Assembly (NCBI GenBank): GCA_015499995.1
Contig: JADNRV010000129.1
Span: forward strand, 92,069 to 156,068
Source of the DNA: Flammula alnicola
Taxonomy: Eukaryota; Basidiomycota; Agaricomycetes; Agaricales; Strophariaceae
Direction of reading: 5' to 3'
DNA: 64,000 bases
Shown here: piece after piece, positions 44,644-58,183 of the stretch
Numbering within the stretch: position 1 is the first letter of the stretch
Layout of the letters: every line of letters starts with the position of its first letter
Notes under the pieces: generated by a model
What the model saw: only the letters and a program-made list of their open reading frames with translations
Told to the model about the DNA's origin: nothing
Database searches by the model: none
Program-made: the position numbers and the translations under genes

Positions 44644-46662
44644 TCACCGTACCGAATTACCTTCGGAGTGATGCTGACCTTCCTTCGTTGTGGATGTTTC
44701 CACCCGTATTGAGATGTTTTGCATCTTCAAGTTGTTGCCCGGCACAGTGCCGTGCGGGCTGACGACAGTGGGAGGGAGAGTGCTCATCAACACGTTGTTG
44801 CTGGAGTCAAAATTGCTCGAGAACGACTTTCGCGCATTCAGTGTTGCCAAGAAAGAGTTCGTATAGACTGGATATCAAAATCAGTATCGAAAAGCAATCC
44901 TACGAGTTCAGAGAAACGCACAACGACCGATGCAGAAGTAAAAAGAAGCATAGAGCAGACTATGCGGAGAGGCGACAAGCTGATGAAAGGATAAGTATCA
45001 ATACCAACATGAAGGTGCATTTCGGACTTACACAAATCAACGATGCAATTGCGCAACATCTACAAAACCAAACGTAAGCTGTGGTACGAGGGATGTCGGC
45101 GGTACAGAAAGCATACGATGTAAGCCTAAAACAAAGAAAATGAGCGACTTAATCGGGAGAATTAACGGACATACTTACACTCCAGTGTTGACGACGAAGA
45201 TGATCTTTCACCGAAATAAGTTTTGTGAAAAAATGGCGCAGGTATGATCGACAAACCAGTTTATTGATAACCGAGTCCGATCTGCAGCAGCTTATAAGTA
45301 TCCAGGCAATACAAGCAAAGCAAAAGATCGGCACTCACTTCTTGAATCCAGTTCGAGAGTGGTGAAGCATGAGACAAAGACTGCCTGCGATCGCGACGTC
45401 CACGCTAGTCGAAAGCGCGTTGATAGTGATAGTAAGCGGCTAGAAACAGTCTTCATTTAACTGATCGGACGCTCTCTGAGACAATTACACTCACGGTGAT
45501 TGTTAGAAGTTGCTTGAATGTATCAAATCGCATTCTAGATGATGCCGGGTTAGACAGGGCTCCATTCGAAGGCAGGTCGACGCGACTCACGCCATGATAA
45601 CCCAAGCTTATTCCCATCCAAGTTGAGCCCAGTGGCAAACATGCCGATGCTATGACTGCTCACCTGTACCACATCCTGTAGATATATTAGCCTTCAATGC
45701 ATCAGATGGACTCGGTGGACTAAAACATACCGGCAGTTGCGAGGATGAAGAAAAGGATCGACCCAGAGAGGAGATAATTCCGCCGGCTCACTACATCATT
45801 CTCAGCACTGGTATCTGGCTTTCATCACAGCTCACTCACAACGGAAAACCCGGAAAGTGTAAAATCTAATATCGCCAATGAGAAATTGAGATAAAAGCCA
45901 ACAACTAAAGGGCTTACGTTTGAACTATTCCGCCGGTGACACCCTGGATAGGTCGGATTAGTATGCCTCAGACGAAGATGGACGGTGACTTACAGTGAAA
46001 AGGGCCTCCATCTAGTTGCAAATTAAGACAGTCAGCTTGATCCACTTTTAGAGCAATAACGTGATACCGACAACTACTGTCCTAGAATGATAATCAGTAA
46101 TATTTCTTTCCTTTCTGGATGATGAACACTTACCATGTTATGTACCGTAGACCCTCCGGATCACTGCTGAGATAAATAAAATGAAAAAGGCTGATCCCAC
46201 AATAGTGGCTTACTGATAATGTGAAACGACATAATGATAGACTGCGACAATTTCAGGATGAATGCAACTCGACGCTTGAAGTACAACCCACCGGCATGAG
46301 AGATCATCGCAAGATGTATAGCATCAAACAACACCGTCGTTATCACCTACAATAATATGAGTGCGAGAAACGATACGGAAGACTGGGCACTCACCATAGC
46401 TTTAAGATACCACACATCCTTCTTGTAGTCTGTATGCAATGTCAAGCGACCAGGAAGGCTTTTCCAGACTGGAATTGTGCTTACTTGTCCAATACATAAA
46501 CGTCTGCAGCAGAGTAATTCCATAAAGCATCGCGCTCACAATGACCCCGATCATCATAGCACCCATTCTATTGAGGTTCAATATCATTTACAGCGCAGAA
46601 GCCTGGTAAACGTACGAGTTATCGAGCGCATATTGCGGATCCAGAGTCGCCGAATTGTTCAT
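44644..46662 (-). CDS. DUF6534-type seven-helix membrane protein
   Basis: A minus-strand multi-exon gene. It starts MNNSATLDPQYALDN at 46662, then MMIGVIVSAMLYGITLLQTF (helix 1), DYKKDVWYLKAMVITTVLFDAIHLAM (helix 2), further short exons including GVTGGIVQT and RRNYLLSGSILFFILA, then SRTGFKK, SDSVINKL and IIFVVNTGV. It ends with the cytosolic tail FLATLNARKSF, which reaches the stop at 44644. The TLQT, D..H and NARKS-type landmarks match the basidiomycete DUF6534 family of plasma-membrane-like proteins of unknown function. At least nine short introns; exact borders were not all resolved. No inactivating change was noticed. Confidence 0.78.
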
Positions 46663-48734
46663 TTTTGGGACTGAGAATCGAAGGCAGGAATAATTCGACA
46701 CCACAAGAGCCAGAAAACGAGCGAGCAAGGGTGGAAAAGAGAGTCCAGGAAGGAGTGTCGTATAAATTTGCAAAGCTGAGTGGTGTGAGGAAAGAAACAA
46801 GCCAACTTAACCCCGGTAGCTCCCTACGACGAAAAGGTGAAGAGAGACGACAACCGAACGAACATCAAGAAGCAACAGACCGTGACAAACCTGGAATGTA
46901 TACACCCTTCTGTAGCTAAAAGAAAGAGACTATGTCTTTTCTGGATTTGTCGTTCCTGTATCGCGATTACATTGATGCCTTAGCAGAGCACCACAAGCAC
47001 ACGGAAACAGTCGATATCCGAAAATCCCAGATCGTGCTAAATGGAGGTAAATCTACGGCGTAGCCTCAGAAAAAAATCAGAAGTTATGTTTCGGGGTTTA
47101 TAAGCTGGTATAACTTACTATAAGAAGCTTGACCGACATAAGTAACATCGATAATTATTGAGCCAGTCGCATCGAGAAGCCTCGCCTAGCTTCCCACAAT
47201 TCACGTGATTGATACAAATTCAGGGGGGAGTTTAGTATTTACACCATCCCGACGGCAAAATATATCCTCTCATTCATAGTAGTTCATAATATACTTATCG
47301 ACAGAGAATAAGTATTCAAGCTGTATTCAAGAATCGGACTTCACATGGATTACCTGACGGCTATGAACAGGCAAAAGTCCTTATCAGGAGGTCATTGCTC
47401 AGTGGCAGCCGTTGACCCAAGCAACAACAAGGGGCCGGAAAATGAGATCATCTGCATCCCCCTGCATCACTTGCGAAACTTTTGACCATTGGAAAATTCC
47501 AGGGTCCTACTAATGATGGTCGTCAGCGTCCCGGGATAAATATTGAAACGCTCCAATGTTCTCATAATAACGTATCACGCACTTTTCTCGACTGTGTCAA
47601 CTTTCATACTCTTCAAAACCTAGTATTCCAAGCTTCCAATCGGCGGGGCTTCTGTGAATGAGAGTGGACTGGGGAGACAGAATAGGGCATAAAAGGGCAC
47701 CGTGTACCGCGAGCTAGAATGATTAATAATGCGATGACCTTTTGTGCGTTGCAAAGAGGAGGATTTTGCTGATGGGAAAGAAACACATTTGAAATTTTAC
47801 CTCCGGTCCATCTGTAAGCTCCTACAGTACATCGAAAATTTCGCGGCTGGAGGAGTAGGGTGGAGTCCGGTTCACTGCCCGGAGCCTGTAACTGCCATAA
47901 ACTCTCGTAAATCACAACTCATGTAAGAGTAGGTGAGCACAAGAAGGTGGGGATGAATCTTACATAATAAAGACAATCTGTATATATATCACGCGGATCA
48001 AAACGGAATCAAATTAAATTTCTTATTTTTAAAAAATAACCCGTCGGACCGCGACCTACACTCTTTGATGGTCTATCCTCCCATATAGTATTGCTCACCA
48101 GCTCCGCAAACATACAATTCCAACAATAGGACTCGGAGTCGAGGAGAGTCGAGGCTGAGCGCTGAGGCCTGAGGCCTGAGGATCCGAAAACATCTCCTGA
48201 TAACCAATAAGCAGGTGTGTGAATAGCGGACCCACAACGCCGTCCGACACCGCGACTGTATAATGCTCATTGCGTTCGACTGGGAAATAATCGAGTTGAA
48301 ACTCTGGCGCACCGCGTTCGATGACTGAAACAGGCTGTGGATGAGGAGACCTGCTTTATTCAAGTTTAAATCCTGATGATAAAATATATATACAGACTGA
48401 GACGATCCTGGAATTATCCCCCGATATATCGAAGTTCACTTGAGGAATGCTGAATGGAGCAAGCGGGGTAAACCATTCTCATGGGGTCTCCGACATTACG
48501 CTGCCGTCCTGAACGCATATGTACCTGGAATCCAAAATTCTATGCAATCTCTATGACGGGCTAGCGCTCTAATTTATTCGATCAGAAATCCGGGCGCCAT
48601 GCGGTATCATTGAATTCATGGCGGCCGAACTGAGGATGCAAATAACAACTACTCTCCCATCGAGCACCTTCTCCGTCCTCAACAACCTTGGATGCTAGAG
48701 ATTGGACTCATTCCTCTCGAGCACCACTGCAATC
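46663..48734. other. 2-kb intergenic region upstream of two divergent genes
   Basis: It contains the promoters of the DUF6534 gene (minus) and the P450 gene (plus). Only short ORFs without recognisable motifs. Confidence 0.4.
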
Positions 48735-50742
48735 ATGACACTCCTTGACATCGTCGCGGTGGGCATTGGCATTTCCCTTGTCTGGGGCGTTATCCAGTCG
48801 CGGAAGCCTTCTAGCCATTACCTGCCTCCAGGCCCAAAGGGCCTTCCGGTTATCGGGGTGTGTACAGTCCATTGACTTTAACGATTGAGCGTCTTGCTCA
48901 TGAATGTTCATTAGAATCTCCTCAACGTGCCTCAGAACTACGAATGGATTACCTTCGCAGAATGGGGTCGGAAGTGGGGTGAGTATTCACGCGTTGCCCG
49001 TCGGAAACCGTTGCACACGACTCATATTTTCTCTCAGGTGGAATATTGTCTGTCTCGATTTTAGGAAGACCTATGATTATCGTCAACTCTGCACAAATCA
49101 TGGACGAGCTCGACAAGAAGGGAGCTATCTACTCCGATCGACCTGTGCTCGAGATGGGTGGTAGGCTCGTCGGTTACGACCAAACTCTTGTCCTGATTCA
49201 CTACGGTGCACGCTTCCGTACATACCGGAAGCATTTCTCTCGTTACCTCGGATCCCCGAAACCTATCCAAGACCTATACCCGCTGGTGGAACGCGAGAGC
49301 CGCAAGTTCTTGAAGCACACTTTGGCAACCCCTGATGACGTTCTGGCACATCTTCGAAAGTACGTCTTCCCAATTCTGTGCTCCTTTGGAGATCTGACCG
49401 ATTTTTTATTTAGGTTGGCTGGCGGTATTATTCTCCGATTAACATACGGGATTGAGGTGCAGGAGCCCGAGGACCCATTCATCGACTTGATTGAGCACGC
49501 CAACAATAATTTCAACGCTGCTACCGTCCCAGGCGCATTTCCCGTCGACTTCTTCCCCGGCTTAAAGCAGCTCCCAGAATGGCTACCGGGCATGGGATTT
49601 ATTAAGACGGCTGCGGAGTGGGCAAAGGACACTGCTAGGATGGTGGAAGTTCCATACAACTTCACGAAACAGCAAATGGTGCGACCTTCATCTTCGCTTA
49701 CTGCTATCTGGGCTAATTAGTTTGTAGGCTGCTGGTACAGCCCTTCCTTCTTTCGTGTCAACTAGTCTTGAGGATGAGAGTTCACTGTCGGCTGAAGATA
49801 TTAGGGATTTGAAGTTCACTGCTAGCTCTATGTACGGAGGTGAGATTTACGCAGCTCTTAGACGATACTCCAATTGCTTATACCGAATTCTACAGGCGGA
49901 GCAGATACTACCGTTTCAGCTGAATATGCCTTCTTCCTTGCTATGGTTCTTTTCCCTGGTAAGCATTCAACCAGAATTATAAGTCGGCAAAGTCTAACGC
50001 ATCTCCTAGACGTCCAGAAGAAAGCTCAAGCCGAAATCGATTCCGTCGTTGGAAATGGAAGGCTTCCGGGCTTTATCGATCTGCCTCATTTGCCATACGT
50101 TAATGCAGTGGTGAAGGAGGTCCTACGATGGAATAGTGTCGCCCCAACAGGTAGACTCATACGATTTCCTCACTTGATCTCCCTAACTCCTCGATTGATT
50201 AGGTGTGCCTCATACCGCCATCGAGGATGGATATATCAGCGGTTACTTTATCCCTAAAGGATCCATCATTCTTGCCAATCTATGGTGAGTGGCGACCCAT
50301 TCCAGAACGTTTTCTCTCTCTTACCCGTTATTGACTTTAGGAACATGCTCCACGACCCCGAGACATATCCTGAACCATTTGTTTTCAACCCAGAGCGCCA
50401 TATTGCCACCCCCGAGAAGGAAGCCCAACAAGATCCCAGGAAAGTTTGCTTCGGATATGGTCGCCGTATCTGCCCCGGGATGTACCTCGCGGAGGCTTCG
50501 TTGTTCTCCGCCGTTGCAATGTCGCTCGCTGTCTTCGACATCGAAAAAGCGGTTGAAAATGGTGTGCCCATCACTCCCGTTCATGAGAACACCTCGGGAA
50601 TCATCAGGTACGTTCTTCGCTTTTGATCTGAGAGTTGTATCTCACTATCTCTTTGTCTCTTAGTTATCCTAAGCCATTTAAATGTGTTATCAAGCCCCGC
50701 TCGGAAAAAGCGGTCGCCCTGATCGCTGAGGAAATTCTCTAA
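48735..50742 (+). CDS. Cytochrome P450 monooxygenase
   Basis: Membrane-anchored haem monooxygenase of the ER. ATG at 48735 begins [20 protein letters not shown] (anchor), then the proline hinge [12 protein letters not shown]. Later marks are the I-helix [16 protein letters not shown], the K-helix E-X2-R as KEVLRW, the PERF-like FNPERH, the haem loop [10 protein letters not shown] with the axial Cys, and a final [16 protein letters not shown]. Eight or more introns, all GT-AG by eye, including one inside the I-helix codon GG/GADTT. It ends TAA 50740-50742. It resembles the large Agaricomycete P450 families related to O-methylsterigmatocystin oxidoreductase-like enzymes; the substrate is unknown. 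Confidence 0.95.
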
Positions 50743-51396
50743 ATTCCTGCATTACCTTACGTAGTTATACACCTTCACTCTTCACACTCCTTAGGATATC
50801 TTAGTGACTGTCTCTAAATCGGATTTACGTACTATTTTGTACCCTCTCGTTTACCTTCCCGTTCCAATTTTAACCAAATATGCATAGTCTTTAATTTAAT
50901 TTGCAAGAGGTCAAGGATCCTCAGATCGTCTAACAGTGAGTAGCACATGGAACTGGGACGGAAACGAAATCCGACCTGAGATCTCAGAATCCGTATGCAT
51001 GGAGACTTGGCGTCCGCCTGACCTTGCAACGTCCGGTTCTTCTCTGATCCATCCTCCTTTATTGGGAATGTAGGCGTAGATCACTCCGAAGGCGTATTGA
51101 GTAGCATGAATGTAAAAGGTATAGATGCTAAAGCAAAAGGAAGAAGCTCAATGATATCGTCTATTTCGATCAATATGTACCTGGGATAAAGCGTGATCAA
51201 AGGTCCAGGACTCCTGAATGATGAGATTGAGTCGATAACCGAATCAAAGTCGGTAAGAGCAACATCAGAAATCTGTGGAAAGGTTGTGTTTAGCGTTGAT
51301 ACATATTGCAACGTTGTAGTCATGCCAGACTCCGAGGTTCACCCACTCACGTTAATACAATGCTGTATGAGTTACATACCCCAGATTTCGACGCTA
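50743..51396. other. Convergent 3' region of P450 and VPS29
   Basis: No supported gene. Minus ORF 51081-51323 has no recognisable family and lacks splice support. Confidence 0.4.
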
Positions 51397-52148
51397 TCAC
51401 CAAACAGCCCCACCGGGAGGGCTTCCGGGTACCGTAGGGCTTGGAATGTTCTGGGGCAGTACGTTACTACGAGGCACGGCCCCCGTCTCTACCTCTTTCC
51501 TCCACTCAATCTTTTCCACCCTGACTTCCCCTTCAATGAGTTGATAAACGTATGTGACGACGACGGACCCTTGAATATCCATCAACGCGAAAGACGGTAT
51601 CGGGTCTCTGTTGAAATCGGATTAGCATGACGTGCTACATCGAAACGTTTACGCACCCGTTGAAGGCCCCGGTCCATGCACCGGTTGCTGTGCCCGGATT
51701 TACGAAGAACTTATTGTCGTATTCAATGGCCTGGAACCTGTACGCGCAAAGAGTTAATTAATGACTAGAATGAGATGACAAAAGAAATCACATACACATG
51801 TGTATGTCCAGATATCAAAACGTCCACGTCCATCTGCCTCGCGAGCGAACTCAGAGAGTCGAGGTCGCCAGTTGGTATGGACTGATGCCCGTGAATGACA
51901 CCAATTTTGATTGGATTATGCACAACCGTTATTGAAAGTGGAAAGGTGGACTCGTCATAGTCGCCCTTGACTATGTGGACATCAGGAGAGATGGTTCGTA
52001 AGTATTCGTACGTTTCCTTGTCGCAGACGTTTCCAGTGCACAGTATCTGCTGGATCTTTCCAGGAACAAGGAGCTTCTTGAACTTGGCAGGTAGGTCATG
52101 TATGCGGTGTGGAATGTGAAGGTCCCCAATGACAAGAACAAGGACCAT
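51397..52148 (-). CDS. VPS29: Retromer subunit Vps29 (calcineurin-like phosphoesterase fold)
   Basis: Component of the retromer, which returns cargo from endosomes to the Golgi. Minus-strand exons 51796-52148, 51657-51737 and 51607-51397 total 645 nt, 214 residues. The start [15 protein letters not shown] is the conserved N-terminus. Metal-site-like motifs follow: [63 protein letters not shown] and VTYVYQL. It is a little longer than usual, with a Pro/Gly-rich tail after WRKE. Intact. Confidence 0.95.
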
Positions 52149-52499
52149 GGTGGACACGACGTAAAGGGCACTGTCGGCGACAGCGTTGACGGGGAAACCT
52201 GAACGATGAGGCAGTTGTTTGTCATTGTTGCCTATGTAATAACATTCAATCTTATCTTATCTACAAAGCAGCGGCTGCATCGACACCTATGATTCACGAA
52301 GTTATCTGATTGTGGACAGTCAATCCACAGTTTTTGAGCCTAAACAACGACCTCGGGATCGAGTCTCGCTCAAGCCTTACTAGCCTTACTTCCGACCGCT
52401 AGAGATCTTCTGCACAGTTAAGTCTCTCGGTATAGAAATTATATTATATTATAAAGGCTCTGGGTCTGAAAAGTTATTCGGACACCGTGACTTAACGAT

Positions 52500-54910
52500 T
52501 TAGTCACCGAGGTTAATGTGCACAGATTTGACTTGTGTGTACCTAGAGATGTCAGAGGGCATGAGCGCCGACGCCAGAACATATAAAATGGGAGGGCCTT
52601 ACATGTCAAGGGCATACTCTCCCAACTCGCGTCCAATACCTGACTGTTTGTATCCTCCGAATGGTACGCTGGCCTCTAAAGTCTGAGCTGCATTGATCTG
52701 ATTATTTTGGTGAGTCACTCCCGTAAAATCTTCTTATGCTTGAATTCCAAGACGCACCCAAGCACTACCGGCCTCAAGGGCGTGCGCTATCTTGATTGCA
52801 CGGGTGACGTTTTCAGTGAAAATATGGCACGCCAGCCCATATACGGTGTCGTTCGCCATCTCGACGACTTCCTCCTCTGTCTTGAACTTGATGACCGTCC
52901 CAACGGGCCCGAATATTTCTTCCTGTGCGACCTTCATGTGGGTCTTAACATCGGTGAGGATGGTGGGTTGGATGAAGAACCCTTCCGTTCCATGCTTTTC
53001 ACCCCCGTGAAAGACTGTAGCGCCATCAGACTTTCCAGACTCAATGTAGCCCATGATGCGCTGCAAATACAAGAGGTCAGTGAAATGTTATCACATACGA
53101 CTTGAAACAGTGTCCTACGTCGAACTGGGTTTGAGAAACTTGTGGTCCGTGCTCTATTCCGACAGCGAAAGGATCGCCCGTGTTCTGGGTGAGTTCAACC
53201 GCAATTTTCTGGAACTTAGCCATAAATTCATCGTAAATCCCTTCCTGAACGAATATACGGGAACCAGATGAGCACGCTTGTCCTGAAAGCAGAGCGTAAT
53301 CTGTCAACGCCTGATGCTATGCTACTAGCGTTGTATACATACCCATGTTATGGCTACAGAGAACAAAGGTAGAACATTAATAGTTCATTTTTAAGGGATA
53401 GACCACTTACAAGATTCCGTAGGACGTCCAGCGTACTGCCTTATCAACAATCGCATCGTTGAAGATGATGCTGGGGTTCTTCCCTCCCAGCTCCAGTGTG
53501 ACAACCTTCAAATTTGTCTCGGCGGAAGCTTTCAAAACCCTCCTACCGGTGAGCGTGCTTCCGGTGAATGCCACTTTCTGGATCCGTAGGTGTTCAGTGA
53601 TAGCCTGTCCAACTTCATGACCTAGCAATTAAACATGAGTGAGTAACGGTGAAATTGTGGACTAGCGTATATGACCTACCGTATCCATTCACAAAATTGA
53701 CAACACCCGGAGGGAATCCAGCCTCAACTATAAGTTCGGAGAGCTTGAGCGCAGAGAGGGGTGTTAATTCAGAGGGTTTCAGGACGATCGTGTTTCCAGT
53801 TGCGAGTGCGGGGCCGAGTTTCCACGATACCATGAACTACCCAGAGAACACATTAAGATCGTTATAAACAAATCAAGTCCTGGATATTTCTGACCATTGG
53901 GTAGTTCCAGGGAACGATTTGTCCCTACGAATATCATGAAGTCAATTCCCAGTACTTTAGGAATAGACGTGAAAATAGGCGCGCACCACAACCCCATACG
54001 GTTCATGCCTTGTGTACGCCAACTTGGTCTCTCTTGGCTAATTAAATTATGGCACAACGTTATTGATAATATTCTGAGCGTTTTCAGAGCGTTCATCGAT
54101 ATGTACCTCGATTGTTTTTCCTTGAACCTTATCAGCCCACCCAGCGTAGTATCGAATTGTGTTAATGGCTCCTGTAATGTCGCTGGATTTTGCCAAACTG
54201 AAGGGCTTCCCTGTTAATAGAAGAGTATTAAATGAGTGGGGTGTAGCCTTAAAACAAGCAGTCAGCGTGTTACCGGCATCCAAAGCTTCCAGGGCGGCGA
54301 GCTCATCGATGTGTTCCTCCATCAAGTCAGCCAGCTTATTCAAAAGCTTTCCACGGTCGCGTCCAGGGCAATGTAATCCCCAGCTCGTCTTATAGGCCTG
54401 ACAAGCAGCGGGAAAGTTAGTTTGTCCTTCTACCACGACAAATCAATCCAGCCCAAACTCACTTTCTCAGCAGCCGCTACTGCAATATCAACATCCTGCT
54501 TGGTTCCTATTGAAATGGAGGTGATGACCTTCCCCGTGGCTAGGAAGGCATTGAGTTATCAGAAATTAATACACGACAACTTCGCTTGCTTCCCCAGGAG
54601 GAAAGTTTAAGATTAATGCGTACCGGGGTTGACAACCCTGTTGAAAGATGAATCAGAATGAAAATCAGGAAAAATGGAAATAAAGCGCGCAGGAACCGCA
54701 CTCTGATTGTTGATGGCCCACTTACTCGAGGGTTTTTCCTTCCACGGGGTCGATCCATTTTCCACCTATGAACAGCCTAAATGAAAGAGTTTGCATCAGT
54801 CAGCAGTTTCTGACGAACCCCAGCCGATCTCCGAATACCCACCCAGTGTTGAAAGTGACATCACCCTTGTACACGGGAGTGTCGAATTTGTGGATGTAGG
54901 TTGCAGGCAT
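52500..54910 (-). CDS. Aldehyde dehydrogenase, tandem copy 1
   Basis: NAD(P)-dependent oxidation of aldehydes to acids. The minus-strand gene starts [12 protein letters not shown] (54910), then [82 protein letters not shown], catalytic Glu in [10 protein letters not shown], catalytic Cys in [25 protein letters not shown], and [20 protein letters not shown] followed by a last exon [13 protein letters not shown] and TAA at 52500. About a dozen introns. All active-site residues are present. It is the paralogue of the gene at 55696-58183 with the same order and strand. Confidence 0.93.
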
Positions 54911-55695
54911 AATTCAGAGTGTGGGGAGGAGACTAATATCGGAATGTGGGGTAAAGGTTACAAAGGAAGGCAATGGAATGGCCAGGTTCAGCGGCTCTCT
55001 TTATAACGAATGCGGCTGTCTCATCCTGAGAACGATTTGTGTCCGCGGGTGTACACGGCAACATAGAAGAAAACGCATGAGCCTCATATGGTTTCCTGGG
55101 GCCAGTATCCAGTAAGTTTGATGCCCAAAATCCCACACGAAGTAAAGAAGTCCTGGTGCATCTGCCAGATAATTGGCCGTTGTGCGCGATAGAGTCGCCT
55201 CCTACGCCGTCTTTGTAATAAGGAATCGCTCCTATATTATTTTTAGAACTCGATGACAGTTAACTCTTGTCCGATGCTCCATCATATGACTCACGCAAGC
55301 CTCGGACTCCTCTCACCTAAGGTTTATAATAGACACGATGTAGTGAGGTAATGCAGATATAAAGTCTACGAGCCACACAATCTATTCAGCTTGGGACCAA
55401 ACTGAAGGTAGCTGTCTATCAAGTTTGGTTACTGATTGATACTAGCGCTCAAGCAGCAGTGTGGCGCACATTGTCGTGGATGCGCCACCCTTGACTTAAA
55501 TCCAGTTGTGATTCCCTTATAAATGATATAAATGATGACATATCCAGGGCGACATGAAGGCCGAAGATACGACTGCAAAAGTATGTATGACTATGGCTCA
55601 ATTTCGGGGTCTTGCCTTGTTATTTCGATAGCGAAATAACAAGGCAATTTTACATATTCTTTACCATATTGACAGTCACAACGCATCGATTAAAC
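54911..55695. promoter_or_regulatory. Spacer between the two ALDH genes, promoter of copy 1
   Basis: Contains the promoter of ALDH copy 1 and the 3' region of copy 2, including a perfect hairpin (55612-55647). No gene. Confidence 0.5.
55612..55647. repeat. Perfect inverted repeat: 16-bp stem, 4-base loop
   Basis: TTGCCTTGTTATTTCG is followed by ATAG and then the exact reverse complement. It lies about 49 bp beyond the stop of ALDH copy 2, so it would be in that transcript's 3' region. It could affect 3' end formation or stability, or be a transposon scar. Confidence 0.85.
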
Positions 55696-58183
55696 TTAAT
55701 TGGAGTCGATGCTGATATGCACACCTTTGACTTGGGTGTATCTGAAAAGAGAAAACGACTCAGCTCCGTCGACAACGATGCGTGAATTGTCGAAACGTAC
55801 GTGTCGAGGGCATATTCTCCCAACTCGCGTCCAATACCGGACTGCTTGTATCCTCCAAATGGCACATTGACTTCTGTATCTTGTGCGCTGTTAACCTGAT
55901 TCTCGGAGTTAGAGAAGCGAGATGGCTAACGAAATTTGAAGAACGCACCCAAACACTGCCAGACTCGAGAGCGTGCGCAACCCTGATTCCCCTACTAATG
56001 TTCTGCGTGAAGATATGGGACGCCAGCCCATAGGTAGTGTTGTTCGCTATCTCGATAACTTCCTCCTCTGTCTTGAATTTGATAATCGTGCACACGGGCC
56101 CGAAAATTTCTTCCTGCGTTATCTTCATGCTGGGGTTGCACTCGGTGAAGATTGTGGGCTTGATAAAGAACCCCTCGGTTCCGTGCCTCTCGCCCCCGAG
56201 ATGGAGCTTCGCACCGCCAGCTTTGCCTAAATCAATGTACTTCATAACGCGCTAACGAATCGAGGGGAGGTCAGTGATTAGGTTGTTATACTTTCAGGAA
56301 TATCAGTAACTGACATCAAACTGGACCTTGGAAACTTGAGGACCGTGCTCAGTCCCAGGAGTGAACGGGTCGCCTGTTTTCTGCGTCAGCCCTTGAGCAA
56401 TCTCTGTGAACTTAGCCAAGAAGGAATCGTAAATTCCTTCTTGAACGAAGATACGAGACCCCGCAGTACAGGCTTGTCCTAGATATTAAGAGAAAATCCG
56501 TTATCAAATACATTTTTCCCTTTCACAAATCGTTCAGATAACATACCCATGTTGAAGCTGTACCAAAGTGCGAGGAAAATCAGCTCAACAGTTTTTGCTA
56601 GGTATTTGAGGTAGGATCACTCACAAAATCCCCACCGAAGCCCATTGAACGGAACGATCAAATGGCGCATCGTCGAAAACTATGGTAGGACTCTTTCCTC
56701 CCAGTTCGAGCGTCACGACCTTGAGATTCGACTCGGCCGAGGCTTTCAATATTTTCCTGCCAGTTAAGGTGCTCCCTGTAAACGCCACCTTCTGGATCAA
56801 AGGGTGTTCCGAGATGGCCTGTCCAACCGTGTGTCCTGAGAATCAAAGTGAACAACCATGACATGCTGAGGTAAATAATATTCACCGTAGCCATTAACGA
56901 TGTTGACAACGCCGGGGGGGAACCCCGCCTCGTTGATGAGGTCTGCGAGCTTAAGAGCAGTGAGGGGAGTTATTTCCGATGGCTTCAGGACGACCGTGTT
57001 TCCTGTTGCAAGCGCTGGGCCAAGCTTCCATCCGACCATACCCTAAAATATGCAGAAGGAAGGAGTGAATATCTGAGACTCGTAAGTAGATAAGATAACC
57101 GAAACCCACCATCGGAAAGTTCCAGGGAACGATTTGACCCTGCAAAGGTTCGTCGTCAACGAATTCCTGAGGTTGTCTCAACGAAAGTCAGACTGTCACA
57201 CACCACCACACCATAGGGTTCATGCCTAGTATAGGCAAACTTGGTTTCTCTCGTCTATATCGAGAGTTAGTATCATGAGCTTGCCAAGATATCGAACGCA
57301 TAGTGTTCGGAATACCTCGATTGTTTTGCCTTGGACCTTATCAGCCCATCCAGCGTAGTATCGGAGGGTGGTGATGATTCCTGCGATGTCCACGTACTTC
57401 GCCTTCTGAAAAACCTTTCCTGTTCACAAAAAGCACGTAAAACATTTAGATCGCCTCCAGAACTGTAACACAAAGACGGTGGCCGTAATGTGAGATATAT
57501 TTGACATACCAACATCCAAAGCTTCCAGTGCGGCAAATTCTTCGATGTGCTTCTCGATCAAGTCGGCGAGCTTGTTGAGAAGCTTTCCGCGTTCACCTCC
57601 AGGACAGTGCAAGCCCCAGGTCGTCTTGTAAGCCTGAATAAAATTGAATGTTTGAGTAAATTACATTGTCATCCTCTGGCATAACAGTGACGGAACGGAA
57701 AAGGGGAAGGGTATAACGAGGCTGGCTAAGCCTCGTCTCCGGTTATACACATGTCGCATGTTCTGCCAGATGCTCACCTTCTGCGCAGCGTCTACTGCCA
57801 GATCGACGTCTTTCTTCGTTCCAACAGAGACAGAAGTGACGACCTTTCCCGTAGCTGTGATCGATTCCTGAGAGGTTAGCGTTGTATCTCCTCTTCCATT
57901 AAGAAAGGCTGTTTCGCCACTTGCCAGGATTAACGACCCTGTTTCAAAGGCGAATCAGAAACGGACCTCCAAATCTGATATCGATGTTCTAGAAGACTTA
58001 CTCGATGCTCCCGCCTTCAACTGGGAGGACCCATTGGCCTCCTATGAACAAGCTGTAAATCGCATATTTCGTCAGTGACTGCGGCGACCCATCTCATTCC
58101 ATTCAGACAAGGTACCCAGTATGAATGGTAATATCTCCTTTGTATGCCTCGGTGTCAAATTTGTGTGTGTAGGTGCCCGACAT
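55696..58183 (-). CDS. Aldehyde dehydrogenase, tandem copy 2
   Basis: Same family and layout as copy 1. It starts [17 protein letters not shown] at 58183. Later marks: [48 protein letters not shown], a catalytic Glu region followed by the Cys in [50 protein letters not shown] and the last exon [14 protein letters not shown] with TAA at 55696-55698. Intact active-site residues. Divergence from copy 1 is moderate, so the tandem duplication is not recent. Fungal ALDHs of this kind oxidise acetaldehyde or longer aliphatic and aromatic aldehydes; specificity is not readable. Confidence 0.93.

Noticed and set aside
51081..51323. 80-codon minus ORF after VPS29
   Set aside because: The VPS29 frame already ends at 51397 with an extended tail. 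This ORF has no homologous motif and no clean splice link.
52500..58183. The ALDH pair as a recent duplication like the peptidase arms
   Set aside because: The proteins are clearly diverged and introns and spacers are not alignable by eye, so this is an older tandem duplication.
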